Below, piece after piece: positions 62,445 through 64,000 of a DNA stretch of 64,000 nucleotides. Within the stretch, counting starts at the first letter, position 1. Each line of letters opens with the position of its first letter. The translations under genes were made by a program, and so were the position numbers. Under the pieces are notes generated by a model. The model was not told the DNA's origin, did no database searches, and was given only the letters and a program-made list of their open reading frames with translations. The stretch covers positions 110,231 through 174,230 of the forward strand of contig NZ_JAIQZA010000004.1 of NCBI RefSeq assembly GCF_020164485.1. Direction: 5' to 3'. The DNA is from Salegentibacter tibetensis. Its GTDB lineage: Bacteria > Bacteroidota > Bacteroidia > Flavobacteriales > Flavobacteriaceae.

Positions 62445-62813
62445 TTATATTTCTAATGGACTTATAAGTGCTATATACTCAAGATGTTTAAAATCCTTAA
62501 TGTTAGCTGTTGCTATAGGCAACTCGTAAACTGAAGCGGTTGCGGCTATTATTGAGTCACCTACACTCATTGATTTTTGTTTTCTAAATTTGATCGCTTG
62601 GTTTATGATGATTTTGGAAATAGGTAAACAATCAATATTCCTAAAAAACTTATCTAAAAGTTTTTCTTCCTGTAGCTGAAGTTTATGATATCCAAAAATT
62701 TCCAGTCTTGTTATTTCAGAGACGATAAGTGAAGGTTTTTCCAGTTGTGAAACCGAAAACCTACCCTTAACCACTCCAATGATAATATTCGAATCCAGTA
62801 ATAACTTATTCAT
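62445..62813 (-). CDS. VapC-like PIN-domain ribonuclease toxin
   Basis: A 122-residue PIN protein with the acidic active site: Asp7 (LLLDSNI), Glu38 (ITRLEIFG), Asp86 (SVGDSIIAATA) and Asn104/Asp107 (TANIKDF). PIN toxins cleave tRNA or rRNA and are held by an upstream antitoxin. The start overlaps the antitoxin stop by 8 bases, and the pair is co-directional with the cas genes. Intact in all catalytic residues. Confidence 0.93.
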   Translation of the reverse strand: MNKLLLDSNIIIGVVKGRFSVSQLEKPSLIVSEITRLEIFGYHKLQLQEEKLLDKFFRNIDCLPISKIIINQAIKFRKQKSMSVGDSIIAATASVYELPIATANIKDFKHLEYIALISPLEI

Positions 62814-63039
62814 CCCTGCCTATATTGCGATCCTTACGCTGCTCCTTTTGCCAGGCAACGGGATCATCAATATCTTTAAATGCCCCCATTTTTGCCAGCT
62901 TTTCTAGGGCATCTATTGCTTTTTTTTTCTTTTTTTCCTGAAGCACCTGTTTTTTTGAAATTTTCAAACCCAAACTTTTAGCCAGCTCTTCTACCTGCTG
63001 TAAGCGTTCTTTATCCTTTCCTGAAATGGTGATTTCCAT
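62806..63039 (-). CDS. Antitoxin partner of the PIN toxin
   Basis: A 77-residue protein when started at 63039 (MEITISGKDKERLQQ); the longer frame from 63087 would overlap the cas3 stop and add an unlikely N-terminus. It has a short N-terminal beta-strand, a long charged helix (QVLQEKKKKKAIDALEKLAKM) and the C-terminal DIDDPVAWQKEQRKDRNIGRDE tail typical of antitoxins paired with PIN toxins in Bacteroidetes. It should bind and block the PIN active site and probably regulates the pair. It lies 44 bases after the cas3 stop. Confidence 0.85.
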   Translation of the reverse strand: MEITISGKDKERLQQVEELAKSLGLKISKKQVLQEKKKKKAIDALEKLAKMGAFKDIDDPVAWQKEQRKDRNIGRDE

Positions 63040-63083
63040 AGCATGTGTATTTTTGTTTAAATTAAAGATAAGGATTTTAGAAA

Positions 63084-63869
63084 TCAAGCCACGAAAGCTT
63101 TATTATCATTTTTTGATTTAAAAGTCAGTCCTTTTTCATCATCATAATTTGCATCAATGAATTTAAAATCCAGTGGACCTGAAGTGATTTTTACAGAATT
63201 AGCCCTTCTTGTACTGATCGATAATTCGTAATTACTAAGTTTATCTCGATTTTCACAACCATTTAATTTTTCTTCAAAACAATTTGGAATAACTGAAATC
63301 GTATCTAAACCTTCCCTCGTAAATACTTTTTCATCTGTGGTTAAATCCTTGATGAAATTATATTTGTACTGAATATCCAGATGCTTGCTTAAGCCTTCAA
63401 TATATTTCTCATTAGATTCAATGTCTAAATCCTGATAAACCATATCAACCAATTCGTTTAACTTCTTTTCGGAAAGCCTTTGGGCATTTACTTTTTTAAA
63501 TTCCTCATACGTGTCATGCAAAATATTCCCAGTATCGTAAATCTTTTCACTGATTTCAAAATGTTGAAAAATTATTACCTTCGTTTCACTTTTTTGTCTC
63601 TTTCGGTTTACCCTTCCCGCCCTTTGAATTATGGCATCGATAGGGGCATTTTCAGTAAAAAGTATATCAAAATCGATATCTAAAGAGACTTCAACTACTT
63701 GGGTAGCTATTAAAATACCTCCTTTGTTTTTCTTATCTAATTTAAATATTTCTTCTTCTTTTTTAAATCGATCTTTTTTTATGAACCGTGAATGATAGCA
63801 AATAGCGTCGAAGCCTGCTGATTTAGTTACCTCGTTTAAATAATCGTAAAGCTCAATAGCTTTATCTAC
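63084..63869 (-). pseudogene. cas3: cas3, 3' part only; cut by an IS21-like element
   Basis: The last ~260 codons of a Cas3 helicase. Present: TVDKAIELYDYLNEV (normally preceded by NTV in the helicase C domain), CYHSRFIKKDRF (motif IV), TQVVEVSLDIDFD (motif V), QRAGRVNRKR (motif VI) and the C-terminal part. The HD nuclease and the Walker A/B half are absent, since the sequence joins an IS end at 63870. The frame stays open into the IS and finds an ATG at 63938, so a 284-residue product led by 23 IS-encoded residues is possible, but it would lack ATPase and nuclease functions. It was part of the interference arm of this type I system. Confidence 0.9.
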
Positions 63870-64000
63870 TGTATGGATATTCCGGTGATGCTGACCCCTC
63901 ATTCCGGCCATACTGACCCCCCTAAGGATTTTGGTCAAAAAGATAAGTTAATGACAATATTACAGTTTTTTTCTTAGACTTTCCCCCTTAAGTTCTATAC
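63870..64000. mobile_element. End of an IS21-like insertion sequence in cas3
   Basis: Begins TGTATGGATATTCCGGTG. It contains two tandem 21-base units (63878-63898 and 63900-63920) that share ATTCCGG and CTGACCCC, the multiple terminal repeats typical of IS21-family ends. Further bases to the window edge are AT-rich with no transposase frame yet. The element's istAB genes should lie just beyond the window. No target-site duplication can be seen from one side. Confidence 0.8.

Noticed and set aside
63084..63938. Treating the 284-residue frame as a complete, functional Cas3
   Set aside because: It lacks the HD nuclease and the Walker A/B half, and its first 23 codons come from an insertion sequence end.

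Overview
This window looks like a chromosomal segment of a Bacteroidetes bacterium, most likely a marine or halophilic member of the Flavobacteriaceae. Supporting signs are several TAnnTTTG-type -7 promoter elements, a Wzi/Wza/Wzc-like surface polysaccharide set, many lipoprotein signal peptides, 7TM-DISM and hybrid histidine kinases, a clade II (Sec/lipoprotein) nitrous oxide reductase, and intergenic DNA full of the imperfect-palindrome repeats common in flavobacterial genomes. The species cannot be fixed from sequence reading alone.

Layout. 1-8.4 kb: the end of a polysaccharide-initiating sugar-phosphate transferase, an export lipoprotein, a chain-length/tyrosine autokinase, a DUF559 nuclease-like protein and a Wzi-like outer membrane protein, separated by long repeat-rich spacers. 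8.4-16.9 kb: a secreted subtilase, an AraC regulator, an odd membrane protein joining an S4-like voltage-sensor segment to a degenerate metzincin motif, an endonuclease/phosphatase-fold protein, a TrkA-C membrane protein and a CapA-like lipoprotein. 17-25 kb: a HicAB toxin-antitoxin pair, an RsbQ-like hydrolase in an operon with a PAS hybrid kinase, a 7TM hybrid kinase, and decayed parDE genes. 25-32 kb: housekeeping and transport genes (SDR, amine oxidase, stress proteins, MgtC, hydrolase, amino acid permease).

32.4-43 kb is a nitrogen-oxide island: cytochrome c, FAS1 lipoprotein, nosZ, a membrane protein, nosL, nosD, nosF, nosY, then a divergently read Crp/Fnr regulator, a frameshifted membrane protein that may be related to heme-copper oxidases, and the Fe-S repair protein Ric. 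Three TGA-N6-TCA palindromes lie in front of the cytochrome c gene, the regulator and ric, which suggests one regulon. 43-54.5 kb holds a SYLF lipoprotein, an exonuclease-GIY-YIG fusion, a small run of accessory genes around an attC-like palindrome, an LpxR-like protein, an ion channel, a stress protein and an M20 dipeptidase.

54.5-64 kb starts with tRNA-Leu(TAG), followed by a CRISPR array of 57 repeats and, reading away from it, cas4, cas2, cas1 and cas6 (all transcribed towards the array). A pRiA4b ORF-3-like gene and a VapBC-type toxin-antitoxin pair come next, then the 3' part of cas3. cas3 is cut by the end of an IS21-like element that runs off the window. Adaptation and crRNA processing genes look intact, while interference is probably broken: no cas5, cas7 or cas8 is visible, and cas3 lacks its HD and N-terminal helicase parts.
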